Made by a program: the position numbers and the translations under genes
NCBI RefSeq assembly: GCF_003353065.1
Contig: NZ_CP027806.1
Location: forward strand, 3,306,501-3,370,500
Length of the DNA stretch: 64,000 nt
Source of the DNA: Cyclonatronum proteinivorum
GTDB lineage: Bacteria; Bacteroidota; Rhodothermia; Balneolales; Cyclonatronaceae
Direction of reading: 5' to 3'
Notes under the pieces: generated by a model
The model's input: the letters and a program-made list of their open reading frames with translations, nothing else
The model's database searches: none
Told to the model about the DNA's origin: nothing
Shown here: positions 1-10,744 of the stretch, in pieces
Layout of the letters: the number at the start of each line of letters is the position of its first letter
Position numbering within the stretch: position 1 is the first letter of the stretch

Positions 1-1363
1 GGCCGTACCAGCTGTCGTTGAGCCAACGGCACATCTCAAAAACCTCGGTTTTGTATACGTCGGCAAGTACTGAAAGCCCGCCCGCCATATCCCCGTACAA
101 GGTACAGTAGCCAACCGCCATCTCTGATTTATTTCCCGTGTTGAGAAGCATGTGACCAAACTTGTTTGATACGGCCATGAGCAGCACCCCGCGGCTGCGG
201 CTCTGCAGGTTTTCCTCCGCAATTCCAAAGGCAGTACCCTCGAAGAGCGGGGCTAAAGCATGCAGATAAGCGTCATACAGGTTTTTGATGGGGATTTGCT
301 CGAACTGAATACCCAGGTTTTCCGCCAGCACGCGCGAGTCTTCCACACTGCCGCCGGACGAAAAAGCCGAAGGCATTGTAATCGCCGTCACATTCTCCGG
401 TCCAAGGGCTTCCGCGGCAATCACGCTCACCAGGGCGGAATCAATGCCACCGCTCAGGCCCAGCACAACTTTGCTGCCGAAGGCCGTCTTTCTCAGATAA
501 TCGCGAAGTCCCATCACAAGCGCCCGGAACAGCCGCTCGGGTCGCGCAGGAAGCTGCACCTCAGCGGCCGGACCTTCGGTATCCCATCGTCCGTCTTTTT
601 TGAAGAGCGTTACATCCTCCGTGCCGGTTCCGAAAAGCGCCGCCCGGCAGATAATTTCCCCGCGGGCATTCAGCGCCATACTGTCACCATCAAAAATAAG
701 CTCCGTATTGGCACCGGCCTGATTCACGTAAATAATCGGCAGTTCCAGCTTTTCCGCGTGGTTCTGAAGCATACGCGCACGCAGCTCCGGCTTTTTCTGC
801 GTGAATGGGGAAGCCGAAATATTGATCAGCACTTCCGCCCCGTCCCGCTTCAGTTCCTCTGCCGGATTGATATCGTACACGTGGTAAATCACCTCGTTTT
901 CGTTGTTCCAGATGTCCTCACAAATCGTGATACCGAGTTTCACGCCCTTAAAAGAAACGGTTTTGCGTGAAGTCTCCGGCTCGAAGTAGCGGAACTCATC
1001 AAACACATCATAGGTAGGCAGCAGGCTTTTGCGTGCCGTTTGCAGGATTTTGCCGTGCTGCGCCAGCAAAGCTGCGTTATACAGCGGGCGGCCGGCTCCG
1101 TTTCTGTTGCGTACCGGTGATCCGAAAATCACGCCCGTCTCACCGGTTGAAGCGATGAAATCCTCAACATGCCGCTCAATGGACCGGATAAAATCGCGGC
1201 GCTCGAGCAAATCAAGCGGCGGATATCCGCACACGCAAAGCTCGGGAAACACCAGCAAATCCACCTCATCCTGAAGGGCTGTTTCATAGGCCTCACGCAT
1301 AAGCCTGAGATTTCCGGAAATATCACCAATGGTGGGGTTCAGCTGTGCGAGTCTGATTTTCAT
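1..1363 (-). CDS. nadE: Glutamine-dependent NAD+ synthase, partial (C-terminus beyond window)
   Basis: Final step of NAD synthesis: ATP-dependent amidation of nicotinate adenine dinucleotide, with ammonia from glutamine hydrolysed by the N-terminal nitrilase-like domain. Reading the minus strand from ATG 1361-1363 gives MKIRLAQLNPTIGD. The glutaminase triad context then follows in order: Glu in FPELCVCGYPPLDL, Lys in ARKSLLPTYDVFDE and Cys in GITICEDIW. The second half has the ATP-pyrophosphatase P-loop SGGIDSALV and the conserved stretch LLNTGNKSEMAVGY. The frame stays open to base 1, so the C-terminal end of the synthetase domain is missing from the window. It is divergent from the GNAT gene, with a 97-bp gap between them. 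No frameshift is seen. Confidence 0.96.
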   Translation of the reverse strand, partial: MKIRLAQLNPTIGDISGNLRLMREAYETALQDEVDLLVFPELCVCGYPPLDLLERRDFIRSIERHVEDFIASTGETGVIFGSPVRNRNGAGRPLYNAALLAQHGKILQTARKSLLPTYDVFDEFRYFEPETSRKTVSFKGVKLGITICEDIWNNENEVIYHVYDINPAEELKRDGAEVLINISASPFTQKKPELRARMLQNHAEKLELPIIYVNQAGANTELIFDGDSMALNARGEIICRAALFGTGTEDVTLFKKDGRWDTEGPAAEVQLPARPERLFRALVMGLRDYLRKTAFGSKVVLGLSGGIDSALVSVIAAEALGPENVTAITMPSAFSSGGSVEDSRVLAENLGIQFEQIPIKNLYDAYLHALAPLFEGTAFGIAEENLQSRSRGVLLMAVSNKFGHMLLNTGNKSEMAVGYCTLYGDMAGGLSVLADVYKTEVFEMCRWLNDSWYG

Positions 1364-1460
1364 ATTCTGTAAAGCAGTTAAGTTGAGTACCTTTTAAGCT
1401 TTTCAATTCCGGCTGCATTTCCGGTTTTAGCAAACGCGCCATCCTTCAATCCAAACCTGT

Positions 1461-1958
1461 ATGCCCCACGCTGAATTCCCGCTGCAAGGCCATCCCGCAA
1501 ACGAGATCCGGATCGAACGACTTCCCCGCAAAGAGCTGGGCCGGCTTTCTGAACTGAACTTCGAAATTTTCCGGGAAAAACGCATCATCAACCACAAAAC
1601 CCATCCCTTTCTGGTCATCCTCGCAGCCTTCGCGGGTGACATCCCGGTGGGCTTCAAAATCGGATACGGCAGAAAAGAAGGTGAATTTTACTCGGCCAAG
1701 GGCGGGGTGCTGCCGGGCTTTCGGCGCCGGAAACTTGCCGACACCATGATGAAGCAAATGCTCGAAATTGCCCGGGAAGCACGCTATGAAGTTTTCACGT
1801 ACGACACTTTTCCGAACATGAATCCGGGCATGCTGATTATGGGCTTCAGTTACGGCTTCCGGGTGACCTATGCCGGCTACAACGCCCGCTACAACGACTA
1901 CCAAATCACCCTAAGCCTCAAGCTGAAGGACCTTCCCGCCTCAAAGCTTTTGAAGTAA
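1461..1958 (+). CDS. GNAT-family N-acetyltransferase
   Basis: A 165-residue protein with a Gcn5-related acetyltransferase layout. A central strand pair (ILAAFAGDIPVGFKIGY) leads into the acetyl-CoA pyrophosphate-binding loop region (GGVLPGFRRRKLADTMMKQM), followed by a C-terminal FPNMNPGMLIMGFSYGFRV segment typical of the N/GMxLyxklGF motif. It would transfer an acetyl group from acetyl-CoA to an amine; the substrate cannot be read from the sequence. The start is the first in-frame ATG. Its last 18 bases overlap the end of the convergent small gene at 1941-2180. Confidence 0.8.
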   Translation: MPHAEFPLQGHPANEIRIERLPRKELGRLSELNFEIFREKRIINHKTHPFLVILAAFAGDIPVGFKIGYGRKEGEFYSAKGGVLPGFRRRKLADTMMKQMLEIAREARYEVFTYDTFPNMNPGMLIMGFSYGFRVTYAGYNARYNDYQITLSLKLKDLPASKLLK

Positions 1959-2180
1959 AAGCCCGAAATCCTTATTCATTTCAATAAAACGCCTCAGCAC
2001 TTTCTCACAAAAATCATCATCCACAAGCGCCTTCACATCCTCCGGGTTTTCCGCCATAGTTGCGTCTATTTTGAAGGTCTGTTCATAAGGCCCGGCTTCA
2101 AATTTGATGAGATAGCGGTTATTCCACATAAAGATGGTAATCATCATCTGCGGGTGCGGTACGGTGCCAAGGGTTTTCAT
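1941..2180 (-). CDS. Small conserved hypothetical protein (79 aa)
   Basis: A compact 79-residue soluble protein starting MKTLGTVPHPQMMITIFMWN, with a run of beta-strand-like hydrophobic positions (RYLIKFEAGPYEQTFKI) and a helical, acidic C-terminal half ending in MNKDFGLLLQKL. I cannot assign a function. It reads as a real gene because of its balanced composition, its ATG start and its position in a minus-strand run with the NUDIX gene and pyrG. Its 3' end overlaps the GNAT gene by 18 bases in convergent orientation. Confidence 0.65.
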   Translation of the reverse strand: MKTLGTVPHPQMMITIFMWNNRYLIKFEAGPYEQTFKIDATMAENPEDVKALVDDDFCEKVLRRFIEMNKDFGLLLQKL

Positions 2181-2262
2181 GGGATGGTTTTGGAATTCGG
2201 GTTTCAGTTTACCGGGCTATTCCGGCTTTTCTTTTTTTTCGGGGGATGTGTACCTGCGCAGC

Positions 2263-2760
2263 TCATTTTTCCTGCCCGTGCGGCGGCTGTTTGATGTAGC
2301 GCAACGGCAGGTGGTCCCCCGTAATGACCTCCTGCGCCTGATCCCGCACAAACAGCGGAAAAACAGGCATCTGCCGGATCTGTGCTGCATTAAACCAGCC
2401 AATGTCTTCAAGCATTTGCTGCCCGCCTGCCATCTCAGGATCGATTCCAAGGGAAACTTCCCCAGAGAGCACCTCACAGCGGAAATACAGTTCCAGCGCA
2501 TGCCAGCTGCCGCTGATGTATTCGGATACAAAAACCGCTTCGGCTACTTTCACATTGAGTCCGGTTTCTTCCCGTAACTCACGGGCAACGGCCTGTTCGG
2601 CTTCCTCCTGAAACGCAACGCCTCCGCCGGGCGGCATCCAGAAGGGCTCGCTGCGGGTGGGTGAGTTGATTTTCACCAGCAGCAGTTTGTCGTCCTGTAC
2701 GACGAGCCCGCAGGCCCTCACACGAAGACGGCCTGCAAAAGGATTGGAAGCTTGGGTCAT
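2263..2760 (-). CDS. NUDIX hydrolase
   Basis: Hydrolyses a nucleoside diphosphate linked to another moiety; the exact substrate is unknown. The Nudix box is intact: GGGVAFQEEAEQAVARELRE followed by ETGLNV fits GX5EX7REUXEEXGU, and the usual PGGG turn (WMPPGGG) precedes it. The preferred start is ATG 2758-2760 (MTQASNPFAGRL); an in-frame TTG 9 bases upstream is less likely. It lies 22 bases downstream of pyrG on the same strand and is probably co-transcribed, which fits a nucleotide-housekeeping role but does not prove one. Confidence 0.87.
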   Translation of the reverse strand: MTQASNPFAGRLRVRACGLVVQDDKLLLVKINSPTRSEPFWMPPGGGVAFQEEAEQAVARELREETGLNVKVAEAVFVSEYISGSWHALELYFRCEVLSGEVSLGIDPEMAGGQQMLEDIGWFNAAQIRQMPVFPLFVRDQAQEVITGDHLPLRYIKQPPHGQEK

Positions 2761-2782
2761 GCGGAGCAATTCAGCTTTCGGT

Positions 2783-4848
<2,066 letters not shown>

Positions 4849-4893
4849 GTCAGAATACAATAGTTTAGTGCAGAAAAATATTTAAAATTAGTG

Positions 4894-5238
4894 TCAGTTT
4901 CGGTCCTGAATGGCGCGTTCGATGGCGTCCCGTGCCAAATCGCTTACGCTTCGGCGGCTATTGAAAACTTCATACACCTGATAAACCCCAAGCATGGTTA
5001 CTACACAGCCAAACAAACTCAGAAAGGCGGCAAGCCAGATCGGCTGAACGAGATTGAGAATTGAGACCATGGTAACCAAGGCACCCAAAAAAAGCTGCGC
5101 AGCACCGCTGATGAGATAGAAAAGGTTAACCGATTTGGCATGCCTCGCGAGCTTCTTCAAACTCAGACGACCGGACTGCGCGGTTTCCCCCTCGGCCTGG
5201 GGTATTTTGGGCTTGCCGGAAGGCGTTAAATCATTCAT
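4894..5238 (-). CDS. Small two-helix membrane protein, unknown function
   Basis: 114 residues starting MNDLTPSGKPKIPQAEGETA. After a polar N-terminal 35 residues there are two hydrophobic segments (LFYLISGAAQLFLGALVTMV and IWLAAFLSLFGCVVTMLGVY), then an amphipathic, charged C-terminal helix (RSVSDLARDAIERAIQDRN). No domain family is recognised. It is first in the minus-strand run leading to pyrG. The topology resembles the neighbouring gene at 4495, but the sequences are not evident duplicates. Confidence 0.6.
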   Translation of the reverse strand: MNDLTPSGKPKIPQAEGETAQSGRLSLKKLARHAKSVNLFYLISGAAQLFLGALVTMVSILNLVQPIWLAAFLSLFGCVVTMLGVYQVYEVFNSRRSVSDLARDAIERAIQDRN

Positions 5239-5358
5239 AAACAGTAGGACAGTTTGCTTTGCGGTAGTTAAGCATTTCTCTTTACTAAAATAAAGTCTTT
5301 ATGCAGTACTTCAATTCGTTATTTTGTGCCTTTTCTCAAACCTGAAATACCGCCTCTG

Positions 5359-6108
5359 ATGGAAGAAAACAACGACTTTATTTACGGCATTCACCCGGTT
5401 CAGGAAGCGCTCGACAATCCGCAGACGGGGGTGGAAAAGGTGTATCTGCGTCAGAACATGCGGGGTGCACCCGTAAACCGTATTACGGAAGCCGCTTCAG
5501 CGCGTAAAGTACCGGTCCTGAACGTTCCGGGCAAAAAGCTGAATGAACTCGTCGGACGCGTGAACGATCAGGGGGTAGTCGCACAGCTTTCGGGCATAAC
5601 CTATACCGAACTTGAAAACTGGCTTCAGGACACTGATTTAAAAACGCTCCCCTTTGTGGTAGTACTCTCTGAAATTGAAGACACCCATAATTTCGGGGCG
5701 ATCCTGCGGAGTGCGGCGGCGGCGGGTGCAGCAGCTGTGATCGTACCCAAGCACCGGCAGGCACCGGTTAATGCCACCGTATTTAAAACTTCAGCTGGTA
5801 CCGCGGGCAAAATTCCCATCATAAGAGTTACCAACCTGAATCAGGCTATCGCTACCCTCAAGGAAGCGGGTTTTTGGTTTGCAGGGCTGACTGCACAGGC
5901 AGACCGTACAATTTGGGATGAAAACTACGATGCCCCCATGGGCATTGTCATTGGCAGCGAAGGCAGCGGCATTCGGAAAAAAACGGCCGAGCTTTGTGAC
6001 TTCCACCTTTCTGTACCCATGTATAACGGCGTTGAATCCCTCAATGCTTCGGTAAGCGCAGCCCTTGTGCTGTTTGAAATTACCCGTAAGCGACTCAGCC
6101 GGAATTAA
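5359..6108 (+). CDS. rlmB: 23S rRNA 2'-O-ribose methyltransferase, RlmB/TrmH (SPOUT) family
   Basis: Methylates the 2'-OH of a ribosomal guanosine (G2251 in E. coli numbering) using S-adenosylmethionine. The N-terminal substrate-binding domain begins FIYGIHPVQEALDNP. The SPOUT knot motifs follow: LSEIEDTHNFGAILRSAAA (motif 1, N and R), IVIGSEGSGIRKKT (motif 2) and VPMYNGVESLNASVSAALVL (motif 3). I chose ATG 5359 because the protein then begins just before the family's usual start. The in-frame GTG at 5326 sits inside a TATTTTG stretch that looks like a promoter -7 element, so it is probably not translated. Convergent with the response regulator, with a terminator between them. Confidence 0.93.
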   Translation: MEENNDFIYGIHPVQEALDNPQTGVEKVYLRQNMRGAPVNRITEAASARKVPVLNVPGKKLNELVGRVNDQGVVAQLSGITYTELENWLQDTDLKTLPFVVVLSEIEDTHNFGAILRSAAAAGAAAVIVPKHRQAPVNATVFKTSAGTAGKIPIIRVTNLNQAIATLKEAGFWFAGLTAQADRTIWDENYDAPMGIVIGSEGSGIRKKTAELCDFHLSVPMYNGVESLNASVSAALVLFEITRKRLSRN

Positions 6109-6148
6109 TCCATCACTTGAAGCGTAAAACGACCCCGCCTCAAAACAA

Positions 6149-6187
6149 AAAACCCCGCTGGCAACCGGAGCTGCAAGGGGGCTTTTT
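6149..6187. terminator. Bidirectional rho-independent terminator candidate
   Basis: An A-run leads into a CCCC...GGGG-based hairpin followed by CTTTTT, between the convergent rlmB and response-regulator genes. The A-run on one side and T-run on the other let it serve both strands. Confidence 0.7.
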
Positions 6188-6217
6188 GGTAAACGTCAGA
6201 TGGTTTAAATGTCTCGC

Positions 6218-6916
6218 TTAGGGCATTTTCATCATGTAACCAACGCCGTGCAGCGTAACGAGATAGCGCGGATCATCGGGATGAAGCTCAATTTTAGAGC
6301 GCAATTTGGAAATGTGCACATCAACCGTACGGGTGTTGGTGCTGTATTCGTAACGCCATACGTGCTCAAGCAGGGTGTCGCGCGATACCGGCTCGTTTGA
6401 GTTGGCAACAAGGAAGCGAATCAGCTCAACCTCGCGTGTTGTGAGATCGATCTCTTCCCCATCAGGGCGCACAACTTTGCTGTGATTCAGGTTGATGAGC
6501 ACTTCTCCGAGTGTAACACTCTCAATTGGGCCCGGTTTGCTGTAGGTACTGATGCGACGCATACGTGCCTGAATGCGGGCTAAGAGCTCCTTCACCCCGA
6601 ACGGCTTGGTCATATAGTCATCGGCTCCGATGTTGAGTCCAGTTACTTTATCAATCTCCTGATCACGCGCCGTTAGTATAATGATGGGGAAGTTGAATTT
6701 CATTTCACGGACTTTCTTGCACACTTCAAAGCCGCTCATGCCCGGCAGCATGATATCAAGAAGCATCAGATCGGGCTGAAACTCAGGGATTTTATCGATA
6801 GCATCGTTGCCGTTCTCTACGATAAAAACTTCGTAGCCTTCATTTTCCAGGGTATCACGCAGGGTAAATACCAAACTTGGCTCATCTTCGCAGATGAGAA
6901 TCTTTTTTTTAGACAT
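6218..6916 (-). CDS. OmpR/PhoB-family response regulator
   Basis: A DNA-binding response regulator. The receiver domain (residues 4-120) has the acidic pair CEDE, the phospho-acceptor D54 in LLDIMLPG, the Thr/Ser switch in ILTARD and the Lys in MTKPF. The C-terminal winged helix (about 135-232) shows the DLTTREVELIRFL and RTVDVHISKLRSKI signatures. I chose ATG 6914-6916 (MSKKKILICEDE), which overlaps the end of the histidine kinase gene by 8 bases and suggests translational coupling; an upstream ATG at 6938-6940 would add eight lysine-rich residues. The target genes are not evident. Confidence 0.95.
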   Translation of the reverse strand: MSKKKILICEDEPSLVFTLRDTLENEGYEVFIVENGNDAIDKIPEFQPDLMLLDIMLPGMSGFEVCKKVREMKFNFPIIILTARDQEIDKVTGLNIGADDYMTKPFGVKELLARIQARMRRISTYSKPGPIESVTLGEVLINLNHSKVVRPDGEEIDLTTREVELIRFLVANSNEPVSRDTLLEHVWRYEYSTNTRTVDVHISKLRSKIELHPDDPRYLVTLHGVGYMMKMP

Positions 6917-8588
6917 ATTCTGCTTTGCTTTCTTCTTCATTTTGTTTTGGTCTGTGTTGTTTTGAAAATGTTGCGTTCGCGGCTATCGGAAAGGAAATGG
7001 TGAATGTAGAACCCTTTCCATACGTGCTGCTTAGGGAGATTTGCCCCCCGTTTCTTTCTGTTAAGTTCTTTACGATGGAAAGGCCAAGTCCATGACCTTT
7101 CGTTCTTGCTGTAAGCGTATCCTCAACCCGGTAGAATTTTTCAAAGATTAGTTTTTGAGATTCTGCCGGTATTCCCGTACCGCGGTCTTCAACCTCAATG
7201 AAGACTTTCTTTTGATTGGAATAAACATGAATACCAAGGTACTTCTCATTTTGCGAATATTTAACCGCATTCTCAATGAGATTTCCAAGTATGGTTTCGA
7301 AACTGTTTTGATCTACATTAATTTTGGGAATGTCATCTTCTATGTGAAGGTCAAGTTCTACGTTGTTCTGATTCAGGAAACCCTGCTGCTCGTGCAGATG
7401 GTCTTTTACCAGGCTGTCAGGCTGAAGGAGCATGGGCTTGAGAGTAAGCTGACCGGCCTCGGTTCTTGCTACGTCCAGCAATTTTTCGATCATCTTGCGC
7501 AGGCGCATGCTTTCGGTGAAAATGTGCTCTCCGTAAGATTGAAGACGTTCAGGAGTCGTCACCCGCCCGTCGGCCAAATTTTCGCCGGCAGCCTGCATCA
7601 CGGCCAGTGGTGTCTTTAGCTCATGCGTTACATTAGCCAGAAAAGATGCCTGCCGCATACTCAGCTCCCTGTCCCGCTTGGAGACAATGTACAAAAATAA
7701 TAGGCTGAACATGAGCGTAAACACCGTGACGGCAAGCACCGCAATGTTCCTAACAAGAGTTGCTTTGGATGCGGCAACTTCAGGCGTTTCAATGTGCCGC
7801 ATTTTCAGATTCCAGTCTTCAAGAATGCCCGAGAAGCGGGCAATAAAATCATGGTCGCGGCTGATGTCCTTATTGGCAGCATCGTTAGATACCAGCACCT
7901 GACGCTGGGTCCAGTCATCAAGATAAACCAATACGCCGGACTCCGCAGCATCGCCGAAACGATGCCTGATTTCAGGTCCAACCACACCCGAAATCAGGTA
8001 GTCCCGGTTGATAGGCATCGAAATGTAAGCAACGGTTTCCGCTTCATCCGGATTGAAAAAAACAAAATTGAAGGTAAAATAAGAATCAGTCATCATGTAG
8101 GCGGTCCACTTGTACGTAGAGGACAGCACATTCATGCGTGTACTTACCAGACCGACTCCACGACAGACCTGTTCCGGAATATTCGAAGCCTCAACCAAAC
8201 GGTCAGAAGCGCCATCAAACCTTAGCACCTGCGCTTCCCCTGAGCAAATTCGATCTCCATCAAACGTAAAGAAAATATCATCAAACAACTGGTCTGCACT
8301 TGCATGCCGCAGATACTGCAACAGCGGCTCAGGAATAGCATCCGGAGATTCGGCAACGCGTCGGATTTCGGATGCTTCCAAGCGCCACAAGTTGCCGCTA
8401 TTCTGACGCAATCTAACCCGCACCCACTGGGATAAATCATCCAGCTGTTCACGGTTCTTCTCCACAGATGTAGTAACCGCACTCATATGCAGCGCATAAA
8501 TGGAGTACAAATTCATACCCGTAAGCGCAAGGACACCAATGATGCCAAGCGCAAGTAACATTCTGCGGGTACTAAAAATGTTGTTCAT
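6909..8588 (-). CDS. Membrane sensor histidine kinase
   Basis: Autophosphorylating partner of the downstream response regulator. An N-terminal membrane helix (residues about 9-31) and a second helix (about 280-303, VRNIAVLAVTVFTLMFSLLF) flank a roughly 245-residue extracytoplasmic sensor domain that I cannot assign to a family. The catalytic core is complete: H-box VTHELKTPLAV, N-box NLIENAVKYS, G1 EDRGTGIP, F-box FEKFYR and G2 GHGLGLSIV. There is no HAMP or PAS domain between the second helix and the H-box. A divergent ABC-transporter operon lies 490 bp away; regulation of that operon by this pair is possible, but nothing in the sequence shows it. Confidence 0.95.
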   Translation of the reverse strand: MNNIFSTRRMLLALGIIGVLALTGMNLYSIYALHMSAVTTSVEKNREQLDDLSQWVRVRLRQNSGNLWRLEASEIRRVAESPDAIPEPLLQYLRHASADQLFDDIFFTFDGDRICSGEAQVLRFDGASDRLVEASNIPEQVCRGVGLVSTRMNVLSSTYKWTAYMMTDSYFTFNFVFFNPDEAETVAYISMPINRDYLISGVVGPEIRHRFGDAAESGVLVYLDDWTQRQVLVSNDAANKDISRDHDFIARFSGILEDWNLKMRHIETPEVAASKATLVRNIAVLAVTVFTLMFSLLFLYIVSKRDRELSMRQASFLANVTHELKTPLAVMQAAGENLADGRVTTPERLQSYGEHIFTESMRLRKMIEKLLDVARTEAGQLTLKPMLLQPDSLVKDHLHEQQGFLNQNNVELDLHIEDDIPKINVDQNSFETILGNLIENAVKYSQNEKYLGIHVYSNQKKVFIEVEDRGTGIPAESQKLIFEKFYRVEDTLTARTKGHGLGLSIVKNLTERNGGQISLSSTYGKGSTFTISFPIAANATFSKQHRPKQNEEESKAEYV

Positions 8589-9080
8589 AAATAAAGGGAT
8601 GCCGCTTTGGATAAAAATCTTTTAATATTCTGTGTGTTGGCTGTCAAAGCTGATAATTCAATTGGTAAACCCTTATCAGGGCTTCGTCACTTGGTTAGTA
8701 CTTTGAATCACCACAGTATTCAGGCATACAGTTCTGAACAGCGGAATTAATTTACAAAATATAGTTTACATTTTCACGACAGCCTAAGCTACTGTTATTT
8801 ATAAATTATACCGGCTCAGCTAATCAGATGATCTAATTGTAAAACAGCTCCGCAAACGAAGGTTTGGAACTAATATTTCAAGCTACTTCTGAAAAAACAC
8901 TGTTCCTATAAGTTTATCCGGCAGCAGTTTAATTCAGGTGCGAATAACACGGATCAAGCAGCTTAAAACGCAAAAATCTGATGCGTTAAAAAATTTATGT
9001 CGAAATCTGATGGATTGTGCTTGTTTTCAATGCGAGTGTATTAGTACATTAGTACACCATTACATAAAACCTATATTAAA
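8589..9080. other. Long divergent intergenic region (about 490 bp)
   Basis: An AT-rich gap between the divergent histidine kinase and ABC transporter genes. I see no coding frame worth reporting and no RNA gene. The only structured signal is the palindrome at 9036-9057, close to the ABC gene. Confidence 0.6.
9036..9057 (+). promoter_or_regulatory. Palindromic operator candidate for the YtrA-type regulator
   Basis: A 22-bp imperfect palindrome with perfect outer arms GTGTA/TACAC (16 of 22 positions symmetric) also contains the tandem TTAGTACATTAGTAC. It ends 23 bases before the ATP-binding-protein start. A GntR regulator of the YtrA type is the third gene of this operon, and such regulators usually repress their own operon. 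Binding here is inference. Confidence 0.55.
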
Positions 9081-9932
9081 ATGATTTCAGCCGAAAACCT
9101 TTTCTTTACATACCCCAAAACTTCCCCGCTGTTTGAAAGCTTCAGCTTCCGGATTAAGGCGGGTGGTATCTACGGATTGCTGGGCCTCAACGGCGCGGGG
9201 AAAACCACGCTGATGCGGCTGATGGCCGGGCTGCTGTTTCCGCAAAGCGGCAACTGCAATTTTATGGGCAAGCCCAGCTCAGAGCGGCACCCGGTTCAGC
9301 TTGCGGAGTGTTATCTGGTGCCGGAGCAGTTCAGCCTGCCTGACCTCAGCATTACAGGGTATCTGCGCCTTGTTGCGCCTTTTTACCCAAAGTTTGACGA
9401 GGCTTTTTTTGAGGAAGCCATCTCGCTCTGGGGGCTCGACCGGAACCAGCAGCTTTCGCAACTTTCGTTTGGTCAGCATAAGAAGATGCTGCTGGCCTTC
9501 GCTTTTGCCCTTAACACCAAACTGCTGCTGCTCGATGAGCCGACCAACGGACTCGATATCCCCGGCAAAAGTCAGTTTCGCAAACTGCTTGCCGGGCTTG
9601 ATACAAGCGAACGATGTATCCTGATTTCCACGCATCAGGTGCGCGATGTGGGTCAGCAGCTCGATCATCTGCTGGTTCTGAAAAACGGCAGCATGGTGGT
9701 TTCCGATAGTTTGGCAAACCTCAGTTCGAATTGGCACTGTACGGTTCTGCAGGAATCGGAGCGCGACCGGGCGGTGTACGCAGAGAAGCAGCTGGGCGGA
9801 TACCGCGCGGTTGTCCCCGCGGCCTCAGATACAGCGCCGGAGACGGAATTCGATCTCGAACTTTTCTTTAACGCCGCTATCCATGAGCCGGCGGCTTTTT
9901 CGACAACTCTTTACGCCAAATCAACCGTCTGA
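9081..9932 (+). CDS. ABC transporter ATP-binding protein
   Basis: The 283-residue nucleotide-binding subunit of an export-type ABC transporter. Walker A GLNGAGKTT, Q-loop region (LVPEQFSLPD), a slightly divergent signature LSFGQHKK (usually LSGGQ), Walker B LLLLDEPTNGLD and the H-loop STHQVRD are all present in order. About 70 residues follow the ATPase core without a recognisable domain. Its stop overlaps the start of the permease gene by one base, so the two subunits are very likely translated in a coupled way. Together with a YtrA-type GntR gene, this is the classic layout of Gram-positive ytr-like and Bacteroidota transporter operons. The substrate is unknown. Confidence 0.93.
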   Translation: MISAENLFFTYPKTSPLFESFSFRIKAGGIYGLLGLNGAGKTTLMRLMAGLLFPQSGNCNFMGKPSSERHPVQLAECYLVPEQFSLPDLSITGYLRLVAPFYPKFDEAFFEEAISLWGLDRNQQLSQLSFGQHKKMLLAFAFALNTKLLLLDEPTNGLDIPGKSQFRKLLAGLDTSERCILISTHQVRDVGQQLDHLLVLKNGSMVVSDSLANLSSNWHCTVLQESERDRAVYAEKQLGGYRAVVPAASDTAPETEFDLELFFNAAIHEPAAFSTTLYAKSTV

Positions 9933-10744
9933 TGCAAGTTTCTTCCCAAACTCCGATGCCCGCTGTTGCCCCCTCAGCCGGCTTTTCTTTCGAGCGTATC
10001 GGGCAACTTCTGTACTGGCACTTCACCGAACAAAAACGGCTCTGGCTATATGCGGCCCTGCTCGTAGCCGGACTAGTCGCGGTATTTGTTCTTGTCTTTT
10101 TTCTTTTTTCGGATGATCTCCGAATTGTCGTAAATCAGGCAACTGCCGCTACAGAAGGGCAGTCGTTGGGCGTTACGCTTTCCTTTTATATGATAGCGGG
10201 CCTCTATTTCAGCAGCCGGATTTTCCGGAATCTCCATAACCCGGACAGCGGCTGGCAATATTTAATGCTGCCAGCAAGCAAGTCCGAGAAGTTTGCCGCA
10301 GCATGGCTGTTCACGGGCCCCCTCTACACGATCGCAGCTTTTTCCTATTTATGGATCCTCAAAACCATCCTCATGCTGATTGTTTCGCTTACAACCAGCG
10401 AAACGATGAGCATCCCGGCTTTGGTCAGCGGCACAGAAGTCAGCCTTTTAAAATCGTACTTCTTCTGGCAGACTTTTTTCCTGTGGGGATCGGTGTATTT
10501 CAGGAGTCAGCATTTCCTGAAATCAGCCAACACCGCAGTCGCAGCAGGCCTGACCCTGTTTGGGATTGTGATTTCCGGATGGATGCTGAGCGGCAACAGC
10601 TTCATCGGTTTTTTCACCTTCATGGGTGATTTCCGCGAAAGCACCAGGTTGGTGCTTATATGGCAGCTGATTCAGCTCAGCATTGCGGCGCTAATGCTCT
10701 GGCTCGGTTACACCGCGCTCAAAAAGAGCGGGTTACGGCCATGA
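9932..10744 (+). CDS. ABC transporter membrane (permease) subunit
   Basis: A 270-residue membrane protein with about six hydrophobic segments. They include LWLYAALLVAGLVAVFVLVF near residue 35, a pair around residues 125-150, KSANTAVAAGLTLFGIVISG near 200 and LIQLSIAALMLWLGY at the end. An amphipathic loop (FSSRIFRNLHNPDSGWQYLM) is typical of ABC-2-like permeases of this operon type. It is fused to its neighbours at both ends: one base of overlap with the ATPase gene and an ATGA overlap with the GntR gene. Confidence 0.85.
   Translation: MQVSSQTPMPAVAPSAGFSFERIGQLLYWHFTEQKRLWLYAALLVAGLVAVFVLVFFLFSDDLRIVVNQATAATEGQSLGVTLSFYMIAGLYFSSRIFRNLHNPDSGWQYLMLPASKSEKFAAAWLFTGPLYTIAAFSYLWILKTILMLIVSLTTSETMSIPALVSGTEVSLLKSYFFWQTFFLWGSVYFRSQHFLKSANTAVAAGLTLFGIVISGWMLSGNSFIGFFTFMGDFRESTRLVLIWQLIQLSIAALMLWLGYTALKKSGLRP

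Noticed and set aside
5326-5358. GTG 5326 as the rlmB start
   Set aside because: The added 11 residues are not family-like, and the GTG overlaps a promoter-like TATTTTG stretch.
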